Assembly: GCA_037200845.1 (NCBI GenBank)
Contig: JBBCGQ010000001.1
Coordinates: 3,088,585-3,152,584, forward strand
Direction: 5' to 3'
Origin: Bauldia sp.
GTDB taxonomy: Bacteria; Pseudomonadota; Alphaproteobacteria; Rhizobiales; Kaistiaceae
Length of the DNA: 64,000 bases
Numbering within the stretch: position 1 is the first letter of the stretch; each line of letters starts with the position of its first letter. This document shows positions 63,980 to 64,000 of the stretch, piece by piece. The translations under genes were made by a program, and so were the position numbers. The notes below the pieces were generated by a model that had not been told where the DNA came from, did not search any database, and saw only the letters and a program-made list of their open reading frames with translations.

Positions 63980-64000
63980 TCGAACGGGAGGACGACGCCG

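Overview
The window is a GC-rich chromosomal segment of an alphaproteobacterium, most likely of the order Hyphomicrobiales (Rhizobiales). This is inferred from the PHB-cycle genes phaA, phaR and bdhA, the rpmF-mtgA-ispA block, a Zur-ispG pair, an ECF42-type sigma factor with DGPF/YCII proteins, a ugp operon, a biotin-dependent pyruvate carboxylase and many intergenic palindromes typical of these genomes. The genus cannot be resolved. No rRNA, tRNA, CRISPR array, prophage or insertion sequence was seen.

Layout. 1-12.7 kb: PHB metabolism (partial phaA, phaR, a GGDEF-EAL protein), rpmF, mtgA, ispA, a coupled pair of envelope genes, two paralogous membrane proteins, zur-ispG-small gene, and bdhA. 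12.9-17 kb: a winged-helix/TPR regulator, a GFA-fold protein, and two YCII/DGPF genes followed by an ECF42-type sigma factor. 17-26.5 kb: ugpBAE (no ugpC), an extensin-like protein, a membrane spermidine-synthase-like protein, a VOC dioxygenase, an aldo/keto reductase and DoxX. 26.5-38 kb: pyruvate carboxylase, tautomerase, ribokinase, SDR, UxaA-type dehydratase, a response regulator with a divergent hybrid kinase, and an FAH-family hydrolase.

38-46 kb holds the most unusual block: an epimerase, a polysaccharide deacetylase and a half-length AMP-binding protein, divergent from an ATP-grasp protein, a FAD oxidoreductase and two CelD/BioF2-type acyltransferases. It looks like a small surface-glycan or lipid modification locus. 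The FAD gene and one acyltransferase are broken by single-base frameshifts. The adjacent xylB has five or more single-base indels, although one frame stays open through most of it. 46-60.6 kb: carbohydrate kinases, glycerate kinase, a methyltransferase, a NAD epimerase, a sulfite-oxidase-like pair, an EamA transporter, nucleoside hydrolase with aldo/keto reductase, a FeeM-like acyltransferase, an intact membrane GGDEF-EAL protein and a sugar isomerase. 60.8-64 kb: exoD, an MFS transporter, a TetR regulator and a small membrane protein. Six copies of the palindrome TGAAC-N3-GTTCA sit in front of the last three genes and define a likely local TetR regulon.

Intergenic regions carry several 100-190 bp inverted-repeat elements, and three convergent gene pairs share an overlapping CTAG as both stop codons.
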